A DNA stretch of 64,000 bases from Sulfobacillus thermosulfidooxidans (GTDB lineage: Bacteria; Bacillota; Sulfobacillia; Sulfobacillales; Sulfobacillaceae), in NCBI RefSeq assembly GCF_001280565.1, contig NZ_LGRO01000001.1:558001-622000 (forward strand), in the 5' to 3' direction. The position numbers and the translations under genes were made by a program. Positions 25,338 through 33,929 of the stretch are shown here, in pieces. The notes beneath the pieces are model-generated. The model had not been told where the DNA came from, did not search any database, and saw only the letters and a list, made by a program, of their open reading frames with translations. Numbering within the stretch: the stretch's first letter is position 1; each line of letters starts with the position of its first letter.

Positions 25338-26225
25338 TTAGGAGGAGAGCCACGACCCTAATACATGAGAAACCCGGGCACCTTCATAAATGCGATGCTT
25401 TAACACAAAATACTTAGTCCACAATCTCCAAATTAACTGCCATTGTACATCTTCTGTGGACAGTATTAATACGGGAAGTCCAGCATTTTTAGCATCTAAT
25501 GCCCCAAATGTAGCTGAATGGTCTTTAGGTAAATCAACTAACTGGTCTTTAAGTGTTTGCTTTAAGCTGTCTACGTCTTCTATTTTTCTGTCGGGGTTAC
25601 ACTTTAATGCTTCCTCTAAAATTGTTTCCGTTCGGCCCAGTGCTGCCAGTGCTTGTTGAACCATAAGTGCATTGACATTGCTCAACAAGGATGTGTACAA
25701 AGGGAAGGTTTCTGGTGCCTCTTTTATTTTCTGGGCAGCGGTCTCCACCGCCGCAATGATGTTTTTTGCTGCAATGAATTGATTGGAGTCTGGACTGATC
25801 TGCAATTGAGGATCAACTGGTCCCAAGTCACTAGTCGGTCCCATGACAATTTTATGTGCACCTAACGCTAACAGTGTGGCTGCGCTTTTGGCTTGATCAG
25901 GAACGAGAATGTATAGCTCTTTACATCGAGATTGGAGTGATCTTGCCATGCGCACGGCAGACTCTCCATCTCCACCTGGGGAGGAAATGATGACATGGAT
26001 ATCCTGACGGGGATCAGCATCGTAAATTAAATCTTCGAGATACGTGATTCCCCATGGCCCGATAATGTCTACCATAACTAATAATCTGCACGCGAATCGC
26101 TCTTCGTATTCGCGAATTAAGGCTTGCCGATCATAACGACTGGCATTTTCAGCATGAAATAGAGGACTTTGAGGCGGCAAGTCAATATTGTGAGCATTTA
26201 TTTTTTGTGATGAAGATTCAGCCAT
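25338..26225 (-). CDS. SDH-family (ClpP/SppA-fold) serine protease
   Basis: 295 residues. The core has ISSPGGDGESAVRMARSL and PDQAKSAATLLALGAHKIVM followed by DLGPVDPQ, the arrangement of the serine dehydrogenase proteinase family. The serine of KSAATL is the probable nucleophile; a Lys later in the fold would be its partner. A helical C-terminal part (about 160-250) and a terminal beta region follow. No signal peptide. GGGAGGG precedes the ATG, inside the preceding small gene, so the two are coupled. Substrate unknown. GC is lower than in surrounding genes. Confidence 0.75.
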   Translation of the reverse strand: MAESSSQKINAHNIDLPPQSPLFHAENASRYDRQALIREYEERFACRLLVMVDIIGPWGITYLEDLIYDADPRQDIHVIISSPGGDGESAVRMARSLQSRCKELYILVPDQAKSAATLLALGAHKIVMGPTSDLGPVDPQLQISPDSNQFIAAKNIIAAVETAAQKIKEAPETFPLYTSLLSNVNALMVQQALAALGRTETILEEALKCNPDRKIEDVDSLKQTLKDQLVDLPKDHSATFGALDAKNAGLPVLILSTEDVQWQLIWRLWTKYFVLKHRIYEGARVSHVLGSWLSS

Positions 26226-26431
26226 AGAGATGGGTTTCCCTCCCATAATTCGTGGGTCGGCTTTTCTTTCCGCAATTTTTGCCCCATTTCCCGAGCCGCT
26301 TTAGCAAGCTGAACTTGTGAGACGATAGTGGAATCTTCGCTTTGTGTCAAACGAATAAATGTCTCAACCAGATCTTCGGGAGATTGAGTGCCATTCTTGT
26401 CGTGGGGATGTTTCTCTTTTGACTCTGCCAC
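26198..26431 (-). CDS. Small helical partner of the SDH-type protease
   Basis: 77 residues from a GTG with GAGGAGG upstream. It is charged and helical (SPEDLVETFIRLTQSEDSTI, then QLAKAAREMGQKLRKE) and overlaps the protease gene by 28 bases. It is probably its regulator, adaptor or substrate. Confidence 0.55.
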   Translation of the reverse strand: MAESKEKHPHDKNGTQSPEDLVETFIRLTQSEDSTIVSQVQLAKAAREMGQKLRKEKPTHELWEGNPSLWLNLHHKK

Positions 26432-26745
26432 AATGATTCCTCCTCTAGTTAGGTCCACTGATAAAACGTGTCTTTTTCAATGGTGGTGATTTGGGAGTAT
26501 GGATATTGCCTGTATTTGTCTGATCGCGCCGATCCCTGTATATTTAATATATCGCAATTCACTTCGTAAAATATGCTGCGCATTTAAGATTTCGAATTTT
26601 TTCGTTTTGAAAGTGAAACTCACAGGGCGATTCATCTACAGTGTGGTTAGCTAAGTTACTCCCATCCTTTCGGGATCGTAATATTTAAGAACATTCAAAT
26701 TCCGTGAGATAATAAATCATGGCGTGATGCGATATAACGATGGTG
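26432..26745. other. AT-rich intergenic region without a gene
   Basis: About 310 bases, clearly more AT-rich than the neighbours, probably with the promoter of the protease pair. No hairpin or coding frame of note. Confidence 0.4.
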
Positions 26746-27765
26746 TTATCCATTGGACCCAAAATCCGGGACAGGCACCGGACAACTATTGATGTTGTAA
26801 CTCTCGTTAGCCACCCAATAGGGGGCTCCATCATCGACTGTTTGGGTTGACGTGCTCAAGACTTGGCCCGTTTGCGGATTGATCGTTTCGTAGGTGTTGA
26901 TGGTTTCGTTTTGCCATTCTTGCGACACCACGCCCCACATCGGCCCAGGCAACACTTGGCCGGTGGCGTTCTCGTTTTGCATGGCATCCCACAACGCCGG
27001 GGCACTGGTCAATTGGCCGGAAAACACCGCACCCGGAGCCATTTGCGGCTCGGACCCCATGGCCACCGTATTCGGTTGGGGCGGGGTAATCGCCGTGCCC
27101 GCCGTCTCGCCCGGGGCCAGCACAAAATGGGCCGCAGGTTCGACACTCGTCAACGCCGGACGCGGTTCACATCCGTTAAAGTACATCGGTGTCACGGGCA
27201 CCGCCGTGTTTTGCGAATTCACCAACTTCGTCACGGGGGAGGGAGTGTTGTTCCCCGGAGGATTGCCGCCTCCATTAGAAGGAGGACTGCCACCTCCATT
27301 AGAGGGAGGATTGGATGATGGACAATATCCAAATGGCCCTGTGGCTCCCGGGGCTTCAAAGGCAAAATGCCCCCGAGTCGTATAATTAGAGTCTTTGACA
27401 AACTCACAACCCGACGAGGTGATGCTGACCACGGTCCATCCTAAATGTCTGGGTCCCCGAGGAAAGATCGGATCGGGTAGCTCTAAAGCCCCTCCTCCGG
27501 TAGATGAGCCAGGGGGTGACGAGGGCTCGCAGTAATGAAAAAATGGTTGAAGATACAAATTGGAACCACACTCACCGCCGTGATTACCCGGCCCTGTAAT
27601 AGTGGTGACATGCCCGGCGTGATTCCCCGGAAAAAAGATCGGCTCAGGCGTGGGTACAAAGTGCGGTTGTCTGAAGTTCGCCGCCCAAGTGGGCACCACC
27701 CCTCCGATGCTCCCGACAACAGCGATCAGAACCCCCGTCACCGCCTGTCGCGACCATTTTGCCAT
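26746..27765 (-). CDS. Secreted Pro/Gly-rich protein, paralogue of 12684-13844 in its C-terminus
   Basis: 339 residues. Signal peptide (AVTGVLIAVVGSIGGVVPTW), a region with cysteines, a repeat linker (SNGGGSPP, SNGGGNPP), then a C-terminal domain containing VLPGPMWGVVSQEW and YWVANESYNINSCPVPVPD. That end aligns with LLPGPGWAID and YQEAYDPNDCPYPV of the secreted protein at 12684-13844. AAGGAGGG precedes the ATG at 27765. Extracellular; function unknown. Confidence 0.6.
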   Translation of the reverse strand: MAKWSRQAVTGVLIAVVGSIGGVVPTWAANFRQPHFVPTPEPIFFPGNHAGHVTTITGPGNHGGECGSNLYLQPFFHYCEPSSPPGSSTGGGALELPDPIFPRGPRHLGWTVVSITSSGCEFVKDSNYTTRGHFAFEAPGATGPFGYCPSSNPPSNGGGSPPSNGGGNPPGNNTPSPVTKLVNSQNTAVPVTPMYFNGCEPRPALTSVEPAAHFVLAPGETAGTAITPPQPNTVAMGSEPQMAPGAVFSGQLTSAPALWDAMQNENATGQVLPGPMWGVVSQEWQNETINTYETINPQTGQVLSTSTQTVDDGAPYWVANESYNINSCPVPVPDFGSNG

Positions 27766-27878
27766 GATGTTTCCCTCCTTGGATAACCCGAGATCGGGTC
27801 GCGAAAACAAAAAGAATACTCTCCTCGATTTTCGATTCCGAAAGGAGGAGAGCTTGTTAGCCAGGCGCACGGCATTGA

Positions 27879-28883
27879 TTAGGCTTTGTCACGGGTTGCC
27901 GGCACGGTATACTCCCATGCATAGTGGGGCGTGCCAAATTGTTCGCTAAAGACCACCCACTGACCCGGATGCGTGTGCCCTGGCACATAGGCCATCGTCA
28001 TTTGCGTAATGGGAACACTCACGTTGTCAATCAGCAATACCGTTTTCCCCGCAGCGGAATATTTTTGAGAGAACACCGCGTGCAGCGTCATGGCATTTTC
28101 CAACGTCATGAGGGTGGGAGATGGAAATCCTTTTGGCAAGGCGGCTCCTTCGGCTCCCCAATCTGGTTCTTGTACTATAGGCGTTGTAAGGAGATGGGTG
28201 GGTGGCGCAGCCATCGTAACCCATGCGGTGTAGACATAGGTGCGATTGGCCCCGAATCCGTGGGGGCCGTAATCGGTTTGTAATCCCTGAGCAACCTGCT
28301 GACTTTCCGTTTGTCCATTTAACGTTGAAGGGCCCAGCATCGCCAAAAACGCCGCCGCTGGATCGTTGCTTTCGGATAGCATGACTCCTCGGGCTGCGGC
28401 CACCACACCGGCTTGGAACACCGAAGCGGAAAGATTCGGAAATTCCCCGGCCCGGTGTAACACGGAATAAGTACCCGCCACAAAGCGGGAGACCCCTTGA
28501 ATCGTGCCCGAAGTCGGAAAGGACAAATGAATTCCTGCCGCTGCCGGTGTGGGAGGGATCGGAGGCCCTCCATAGCGATGCAAGAGAGGCCCGTTGAGGG
28601 CCGGGAGTGTAAAGGTTCCGGCGAGAAATCCCGTGGTGGCAACCCCGGGAATGCTCCCCCGATTTTGCCGTAAAAATTGTGCCATGGCATATTGATTGTA
28701 CTGATCCAAATATTGCACCGGATGCGTGGTGGCTAACGAAGGCGCAGGGAGCGATATGGAGATTCTTGGAGCGGTGGATTTGTTCGATGGCGAAGAACCG
28801 GGATGCTTTGCGGAAACGTGTCCACACCCCGTCAGCCCGATCATTAAGCTACTCATCAAAGCCAGTTTTCGCATGGTGGTCAT
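27879..28883 (-). CDS. Lipoprotein of unknown function
   Basis: 334 residues with a lipoprotein signal (KLALMSSLMIGLTGCGH; the Cys is lipidated). The mature part begins with a Ser/Lys-rich linker and has a helical segment (QYLDQYNQYAMAQFLRQNRG) and a mixed C-terminal domain. AAAGGAGAG stands 14 bases before the first of two ATG codons, so the exact start is uncertain. Same direction as, and 113 bases upstream of, the secreted paralogue; probably one surface-protein set. Confidence 0.6.
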   Translation of the reverse strand: MTTMRKLALMSSLMIGLTGCGHVSAKHPGSSPSNKSTAPRISISLPAPSLATTHPVQYLDQYNQYAMAQFLRQNRGSIPGVATTGFLAGTFTLPALNGPLLHRYGGPPIPPTPAAAGIHLSFPTSGTIQGVSRFVAGTYSVLHRAGEFPNLSASVFQAGVVAAARGVMLSESNDPAAAFLAMLGPSTLNGQTESQQVAQGLQTDYGPHGFGANRTYVYTAWVTMAAPPTHLLTTPIVQEPDWGAEGAALPKGFPSPTLMTLENAMTLHAVFSQKYSAAGKTVLLIDNVSVPITQMTMAYVPGHTHPGQWVVFSEQFGTPHYAWEYTVPATRDKA

Positions 28884-29255
28884 GGTTATCGTGGTCTCTC
28901 CTTTATACATGGCGTGTTTATCGCACGTGCCCTCCGCAGGGGGTTCGCAAAAAAATGGCTAACAATTCGTCTACATCCCCGTAGTTTTCTGCATCAAGTT
29001 CCAATAAAAAGTACCGGTGGTGTCAGCAGTTGCCCGAAAACATAAACAAACATAGACAACAGCCATTCGTCTGACCTTTTTCTCACACTTTCGTGTGGAG
29101 AGGAGTTTGGGTGTATCCTCTTTTCGGCGTGTGGTTGATCCCCTTATCTGACAAGCAGCACCCGTCTGATCAACCTCAGAAACGCCCCCCACCACTGGGG
29201 GACTACCGAGTCGTCACTGGCGACACGATAGACCTGCGCCGTATTAGGCCTGGGC
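28884..29255. other. Gap holding a 20-base repeat and the 3' RNA region of the IS607-type element
   Basis: No protein gene is supported. 29017-29036 is a 20-base sequence repeated exactly at 59294-59313. 29110-29255 is the structured region behind tnpB. Confidence 0.5.
29017..29036 (+). repeat. 20-base repeat, copy 1
   Basis: GTGGTGTCAGCAGTTGCCCG occurs here and, in the same orientation, at 59294-59313. It may be the end of an insertion sequence of which no other part remains. Confidence 0.6.
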
Positions 29256-29330
29256 CTACGCAGGTTTTGGTTCATCCTTCTTTCTCGAAGGATACGTAAA
29301 GGTTCCGCTCCACTTGCGGTACAAGTTTAT
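29110..29330 (-). ncRNA. Candidate guide-RNA (reRNA/omega-RNA) region at the 3' end of the IS607-type tnpB
   Basis: TnpB RNAs derive from the 3' end of the gene and the right end. Here the minus strand after the stop folds readily: AGTCCCCCAGTGGTGGGG, and GGTTGATC pairing with GATCAACC about 30 bases later (around 29133-29176). The exact right end and guide are not determined. Confidence 0.4.
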
Positions 29331-30764
29331 AATCCCGACAAAATCGGCATCGGCTCGATAGACGTGATCCGGATTCGAACACGTAAACGTGTGCCGTTGG
29401 CGGGAACCCACCTGCCGATAGTTAGCGGGGCAATGCGGGCACATTTGCGACGTATAGGCGGGATTGCGCTCCACCGTCAGGATCCCCTCGCGAAACGCGA
29501 GGTCCCGCACCCACTGCACGATCTGGCCGCGCAGCCAGTAAGCCCGCTTGTGGTTCTTTCGCCCAGACCGGCTCATCTTTTCTTGCGGTGCCCGGTACTT
29601 CCGCAGATACTCGAACACGATTACCTGGGCTCCGTGTTGACACGCGAAATCGACGATCCGGCGGGCAACCTGCCGCGCAGCATTCTCGTCGAGATGCCGG
29701 ACTTTCTGCCAAAGGTGCACGTTGTCGTGGACATTCTTGGGCAACCTGCCGCTCTGTGCCCGTTTTTTGCTGATCGCATTGAGCAGAAGATGGCGCTTAT
29801 GGTTTAGTGCGCTCCCATGGATAAACTGGGTGGCGAGCAATTGGTCGAGCCGAAAGGCTCCCATCACGGCTAACCGATTGACCCCCAGATCCACGGTGAC
29901 GACAGGCAGACCCGGATTCTTCTGGAGTTGTTCCTTGGCCTTTTTGGGCGTCTGCACGTATTTCTCCAGCGGCACGTGCAAGGCAAAGCGCAGATTGCCG
30001 GGATATCGTTTGTCTCGTTGGGCATAAAGCGACAGCGACCGTGCGACCCAAACCTTGGGACGCAGCGCAGCGCGCTCTTCATCCGTCCAGGGCTCGTTCG
30101 GGGCTTTTCTTGCCTTGATCTGTGCCGTCTCTGTACGGATCCGCTGGCTTTCGGCTTGAGCGGCCCGGAGCGCTTCGGAGTCGCGCAGGGGCAATGTGAT
30201 CGGCAAGGGCACTTTCTGCCACTCACCTTCGTACCACAACTTGACGGCGATAAACGTCTGTTGCACGGTGGCTTGCGGCAACAAGTCAAAGTCGGGATAA
30301 TCCACCATGTCCGCATAGAAGGTGACGGGCTCGTTCGGTTCACCGAGCCGTGGCTCCCGACCTTTCTTCCCGTTTTGTTCCCACTGATTGAGCAGAACGA
30401 ACCAGCCTTTGACTTTGCCCGCCGCGTGATTGATCGCCGCCCGGCGCAATCCCGTGGGCATGCCTTTCGCTTGGGGGATGGCTTCTAGGGGCATCAACGG
30501 GTGAGGATGCGCTGGGGTGGACAGGGTATGCCGTTCCGCAAGAGTGAGTAATTCTTGGTTTGTCCAGTGCCGCTCCGCTGGTTCGCCGTTTTTCTTGGTG
30601 TACGATACGTGTTCCTTAAACACGCCCCGGTGTGCCACAAAGAAGTCCATGTAAAATGCGATTACGCGGTTGTATAAGACTTGCGTTTCGACAATGGCAT
30701 TTCGCTTGATGGCATGGACTTCCTTATGGACACCCAGTTTGATGGTCTTCGTGACCATCGCCAT
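29256..30764 (-). CDS. tnpB: TnpB RNA-guided nuclease, long form, IS607-type element
   Basis: 502 residues, longer than the usual 370-430. The RuvC parts are present: VVTVDLGVNRLA (Asp), VIVFEYLRKY (Glu), a zinc ribbon MCPHC ... FTCSNPDH, and ADADFVGIIN (last Asp). The N-terminal 260 residues hold the recognition lobe. AAGGTGAG precedes the ATG at 30764. The start lies inside the 3' end of the truncated tnpA (30724-31167), the normal IS607 order. TnpB cuts DNA next to a short motif under guidance of an RNA from the element's right end. Nuclease residues look intact. Confidence 0.85.
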   Translation of the reverse strand: MAMVTKTIKLGVHKEVHAIKRNAIVETQVLYNRVIAFYMDFFVAHRGVFKEHVSYTKKNGEPAERHWTNQELLTLAERHTLSTPAHPHPLMPLEAIPQAKGMPTGLRRAAINHAAGKVKGWFVLLNQWEQNGKKGREPRLGEPNEPVTFYADMVDYPDFDLLPQATVQQTFIAVKLWYEGEWQKVPLPITLPLRDSEALRAAQAESQRIRTETAQIKARKAPNEPWTDEERAALRPKVWVARSLSLYAQRDKRYPGNLRFALHVPLEKYVQTPKKAKEQLQKNPGLPVVTVDLGVNRLAVMGAFRLDQLLATQFIHGSALNHKRHLLLNAISKKRAQSGRLPKNVHDNVHLWQKVRHLDENAARQVARRIVDFACQHGAQVIVFEYLRKYRAPQEKMSRSGRKNHKRAYWLRGQIVQWVRDLAFREGILTVERNPAYTSQMCPHCPANYRQVGSRQRHTFTCSNPDHVYRADADFVGIINLYRKWSGTFTYPSRKKDEPKPA

Positions 30765-31167
30765 GTGGCTCACCTTCTTTCATCGCATTCACGAGGTGTT
30801 TGGTTTTCTGCCGAAATTCCTGCGAACGCTTGCCATATAACCGTGCCGAAAACACGGTAATGATCGTGAGCAGATCTTCTGTTAATTCTTCTTGCGATGT
30901 TTTCGATTCCTGAACGTGCGTGGACTCAATGGTGACGCCGTGGCTGTTCAAATATCGTTCCAGATAGCGATAGCCAAAACGTGCCAAACGATCCGGGTAT
31001 TCAATCAGCAATCGTTGGAATTCCCGTTGTTCGGCCATGATCAAGAGATAATGCAACTCTTTGCGGTTTTCGTTAATCCCTGATGCTTGCTCTTGAAACA
31101 CCCGCACCACGTCCTCAAAGACAAACCGAATATCCTGTGCCATCGTGAAATAGAGCGAAGTCATCAA
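30724..31167 (-). pseudogene. tnpA: IS607-type serine transposase TnpA, N-terminally truncated
   Basis: The frame keeps the second half of the catalytic domain (VVRVFQEQASGINENRKEL, YPDRLARFGYRYLERYL) and the C-terminal part (LLTIITVFSARLYGKRSQEF), but has lost the MerR-type DNA-binding domain and the segment with the catalytic serine. Directly upstream (31180-31240) lies the right end of an IsrB element, so an insertion and deletion have removed the start. It cannot transpose by itself. Confidence 0.7.
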
Positions 31168-31524
31168 CCGGCTAGCACATGGAGTCTCCTGGCTTCAGCC
31201 GTAGGGAGGAACGGCGCAATGTCTCTTTTTTAGGTGTAAAGCGCGCACCCTGCACCACGCAATGACCATGGGGTCTATACCCTGGCATACGAACAACATC
31301 CGACGGGCGTCAGCGAGACCCTCGTGGTGCCAGATGCAGTTGCTGGACGCTGGTTTGCACAAGTTGCTGTGCCTCGTGCATGGTCATGTTGCACCTTCCT
31401 TCTGAGGGGCTCGGAGCCTTGGCCGCGCAAAAAGCAAAAATAGGGGCATCAAGCCCCGGTCCGAATGTTCGAGCTTTTAGGCCAAACTCCAACCGCTCAA
31501 TCCAATGGTATCCTGCTATTCATG
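31168..31524. other. Junction region of insertion remnants, no firm gene
   Basis: It contains an IsrB right-end remnant (31180-31240) and a 25-codon frame at 31310-31387 (minus, AGAAGGAAGG before ATG; MTMHEAQQLVQTSVQQLHL), perhaps the truncated beginning of a lost gene. Confidence 0.4.
31180..31240 (-). mobile_element. Right-end remnant of a third IsrB element
   Basis: The minus strand reads GTTCCTCCCTACGGCTGAAG followed by CCAGGAGACTCC. The element at 19-20.3 kb ends GCTCCTCCCTACGGCTTAAG followed by CCGAGGGATTCC, and its gene's last codons (LLPTA) lie in this hairpin. Here the same frame gives FLPTA. The rest of the element is absent. Confidence 0.5.
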
Positions 31525-32646
31525 CTATTGGCTGGGTTCAAGTACTACTACATCACGAAGTCTCTTCAATGTATAGTGTTTTTTCTCGAGCACAAGATCT
31601 CCTACACATTGCACTAATAAGCGATCATCATGAGCTTTTGTGAAGAGGGAATAATTCTCTGCGCACACATGATCAACTGTTACTGTTACTGGATGATTAT
31701 CAACGAACGCCCAAATCGATACTCGACCCATCTCGTCTTTTGGATCTCTGGATAACTTTGTAACTAACCCGATGAGATTAAAGTCTTCTACAATAGCATG
31801 ATCCAGTAAAAACTCCCCGATCTTACGTATCGCCGGAGCCAATTTTCGCTCAAAGACTACCGGTTGACCGGAATTACGGGGGCTAATAGGAGACCATGAT
31901 ACCTGGGCCTCAATATATTGAGCGCCTTCATCCAATACGTCAGCAATAGCTTTGCATAAATTAAAACTGATTCCTTTCGATATACTCTCATCAAGCTGTG
32001 GTAAAGTTTCTGATTTAAAAACCTCTTCGGATACATTTTTCAATTGGGTCAAAGCCTGATCCAACATAATTAATACGCGACGGCCAAACGCTTCTGTTTT
32101 ATAAAAAAAGTCCATTTTTTCTGGGGAGGGAACGACTGGTGACTTCACTGAAACAACGTAACTTCCATGCTCTGGAATAGCCAATTGTATTTTGCGCAAA
32201 TAGTCCTCAACTATTTCTGGTCGACTTCCTGAATGGTACCTTCTAGGTGAAACTGCCGATAAGGCAACAGCAATTAACATGGACTTGACGCTTTCAAATA
32301 GTTGAACACCTGCTGTTAGAGGTATACGTCCCGTTTGTATATCATCATTAACCCAGCGAATACGATAGGAATCTACCGAGACATCCTGTAGACTTTCTAA
32401 AACTTCGACGAACGAACGGTGCTCAATTTTACGTAAAACTTCCACCACCTCGGCCATTCTCAATATGTAGTCTGCGACAGTTTGATCGAGTGGAAGTAAA
32501 ATTTCCTCATCACGTTGTGCATGAGTCCATAATTCACCGCGATCAAAGGTTTGAGAACGTGTCCATCCCTTAATCTTCAAGTAGCGCTGAATCTGCTCGG
32601 GTTTTATAGCAACCAATATCTCTTTTAATGTTGTTTGATCCATCAT
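31525..32646 (-). CDS. Large protein of unknown function, partner of the DUF4365 protein
   Basis: 373 residues, no signal or membrane segment. A helical N-terminus (KPEQIQRYLKIKGWTRSQTF), a middle part with SPRRYHSGSRPEIVEDYLRK, and a C-terminal beta domain (NLIGLVTKLSRDPKDEMGRV, then SIWAFVDNHPVTVTV and LVQCVGDLVLEKKHYTLK) that may bind nucleic acid or ligand. The start overlaps the DUF4365 stop by 4 bases, so they are coupled. Both genes are distinctly AT-richer than the surroundings and are bordered by transposon debris, suggesting recent arrival as a cassette. Possibly defence. Confidence 0.5.
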   Translation of the reverse strand: MMDQTTLKEILVAIKPEQIQRYLKIKGWTRSQTFDRGELWTHAQRDEEILLPLDQTVADYILRMAEVVEVLRKIEHRSFVEVLESLQDVSVDSYRIRWVNDDIQTGRIPLTAGVQLFESVKSMLIAVALSAVSPRRYHSGSRPEIVEDYLRKIQLAIPEHGSYVVSVKSPVVPSPEKMDFFYKTEAFGRRVLIMLDQALTQLKNVSEEVFKSETLPQLDESISKGISFNLCKAIADVLDEGAQYIEAQVSWSPISPRNSGQPVVFERKLAPAIRKIGEFLLDHAIVEDFNLIGLVTKLSRDPKDEMGRVSIWAFVDNHPVTVTVDHVCAENYSLFTKAHDDRLLVQCVGDLVLEKKHYTLKRLRDVVVLEPSQ

Positions 32647-33140
32647 AATCTTCTCCCAACCTCAACCCTACTTATCAGCTCATTTAATGTATCCGGATCT
32701 AAGACCTGTTCTCGCGGTATTTTTACAGTTATTGACTCTTGGTTTCGATCAGGCATTCCGTGTAATGAACACCAATAAGCCATGCACCCGAGAATAGTAG
32801 TTTCTTCCTTTCGCGAAATCGTTATCCAATCAGTGATTTCTTGTGGCATTGTTACAACCACTAGCAATCGAGGAACCATTACGTTTGTTATGCGAAGATC
32901 ATCATAATTTTTTCGAGGCAACCGGAATCGAAAATTGTCATTACCATTATCTCGGCTGGTACTCTTTATTTGTAGGTCGACACGTGGCCGACTACCCGAA
33001 CGCGAATAAATAGTCAAGTCAACACTGTCATCATCAACAGAGGGTCTTGCAAGAGCAAATCCTGCTGTTGAACAAATAATTTTGACATACGCGAAGGAAA
33101 GTTGTTCCATCCGTTGATTAATTTCCATTAACTTTGTCAT
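32643..33140 (-). CDS. DUF4365 protein, PD-(D/E)xK-nuclease-like
   Basis: 165 residues. The pattern VDLTIYSRSGSRPRVDLQIK, KNYDDLR, PRLLVVVTMP and MAYWCSLHGMPDR is that of DUF4365 domains, which have a restriction-nuclease-like core: the aspartate of VDL, the QIK lysine and a preceding acidic residue would be active-site positions. DUF4365 proteins occur in defence islands. ATG at 33140 has GGGTGA 9 bases upstream; a GTG at 33152 is an alternative. Coupled to the 373-residue gene. Confidence 0.65.
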   Translation of the reverse strand: MTKLMEINQRMEQLSFAYVKIICSTAGFALARPSVDDDSVDLTIYSRSGSRPRVDLQIKSTSRDNGNDNFRFRLPRKNYDDLRITNVMVPRLLVVVTMPQEITDWITISRKEETTILGCMAYWCSLHGMPDRNQESITVKIPREQVLDPDTLNELISRVEVGRRL

Positions 33141-33197
33141 GTTTTCTTTCACCCAAAATACTATTTGGGTGGAGGTTCGCCATTTTCACAAAGATTT

Positions 33198-33640
33198 CCT
33201 TCTAATAAAACCACCGTTCAACGCATTTTTTCGGGGTGCGTTCATTTCACACCTCCTTTCCAGACCAAACCGCCGCACTAAATCCCGCAAAAAGTCGCGC
33301 CAGACTTCAAAACTTTCGGCTTGACCCCCGCTCAAACTCCGCAAGACTTTCTGCCCATTTGGAACAACACCCCACGCGGCTCAAACGGTTTCATCGGGGG
33401 ATCCGGAGCAGCGCATCGATCTGTACACGGCATCGAGAAATAAATAGAGAATCGGAATATCCGCAAGCGATCGGCATTGAAAAGCTTCGGACTCAGACCA
33501 CAAGGCATCGGTGACTTCACTGATCACGGTGTGACTCCATAAGCGCTCTCCTGTTGACGTGGTCAAAGCCGCCTCGATGCCGCGAGTGGACAAACCCCCG
33601 GCAGTCCATCTCCCTAGCCAGGCGGTCCACGGTTGGGGTT
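33198..33640 (-). pseudogene. IS256/Mutator-family transposase fragment with internal stop
   Basis: The minus strand encodes LSTRGIEAALTTSTGERLWS, ALWSESEAFQCRSLADIPIL and YLFLDAVYRSM, a typical Mutator transposase core around the first catalytic Asp. An in-frame TGA at 33381-33383 interrupts it, after which AAWGVVPNGQKVLRSLSGGQ continues in the same frame. The N-terminus and the last catalytic residues are lost. Confidence 0.65.
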
Positions 33641-33712
33641 TCCGTTAACCCCTCTTGGATGGCGGAATGAAAGGGTTCCGGAGTATTGAGGACAGGACAC
33701 GAGGGCGCATGC

Positions 33713-33929
33713 TTACTCCTCGGGAATCAGGCGAATGATTAGATGCGCAACATGAGGTTGGGGCCATGCAATAGCTTGGATTTGCACCTGGCACGTGCGT
33801 CCGGTTCCCGTTTCGGTCCATTCGCGGAGCACCATAATATCTCCCACCCGGAGCCGCTGGGAATCGGGGCACCAGAGGTCACAAGTAATTTGCCCCGCAC
33901 GAATGGCCTCCCAGTGCGGGGGGTAAGTG
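33713..33929 (-). pseudogene. 3' part of a DUF3850/ASCH-like gene cut by the lone tnpB element
   Basis: After the right end of the tnpB element the minus strand reads TYPPHWEAIRAGQITCDLWC, RLRVGDIMVLREWTETG and a Pro-ended tail, ending in TAA at 33713. This fits DUF3850 (PUA/ASCH-fold, probable RNA-binding). The N-terminal residues are at 35193-35220, on the other side of the element. Joining the two flanks keeps the frame (MRMREEIIEC-TYPPHWEAI). Confidence 0.55.

Noticed and set aside
27240-27310. Tandem GGAGGATTGCC/GGAGGACTGCC units looked like a short repeat array
   Set aside because: They encode the SNGGGSPP linker of the secreted protein and have no spacer-repeat structure, so not CRISPR.
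27924-28827. Several long frames overlapping the lipoprotein gene
   Set aside because: They are out-of-frame readings of a gene with a clear lipobox and codon pattern; none has a ribosome binding site.
29256-30764. Considered a compact Cas12-type effector
   Set aside because: No CRISPR array or cas genes are present, and it is preceded by an IS607-type tnpA; TnpB is the simpler call.
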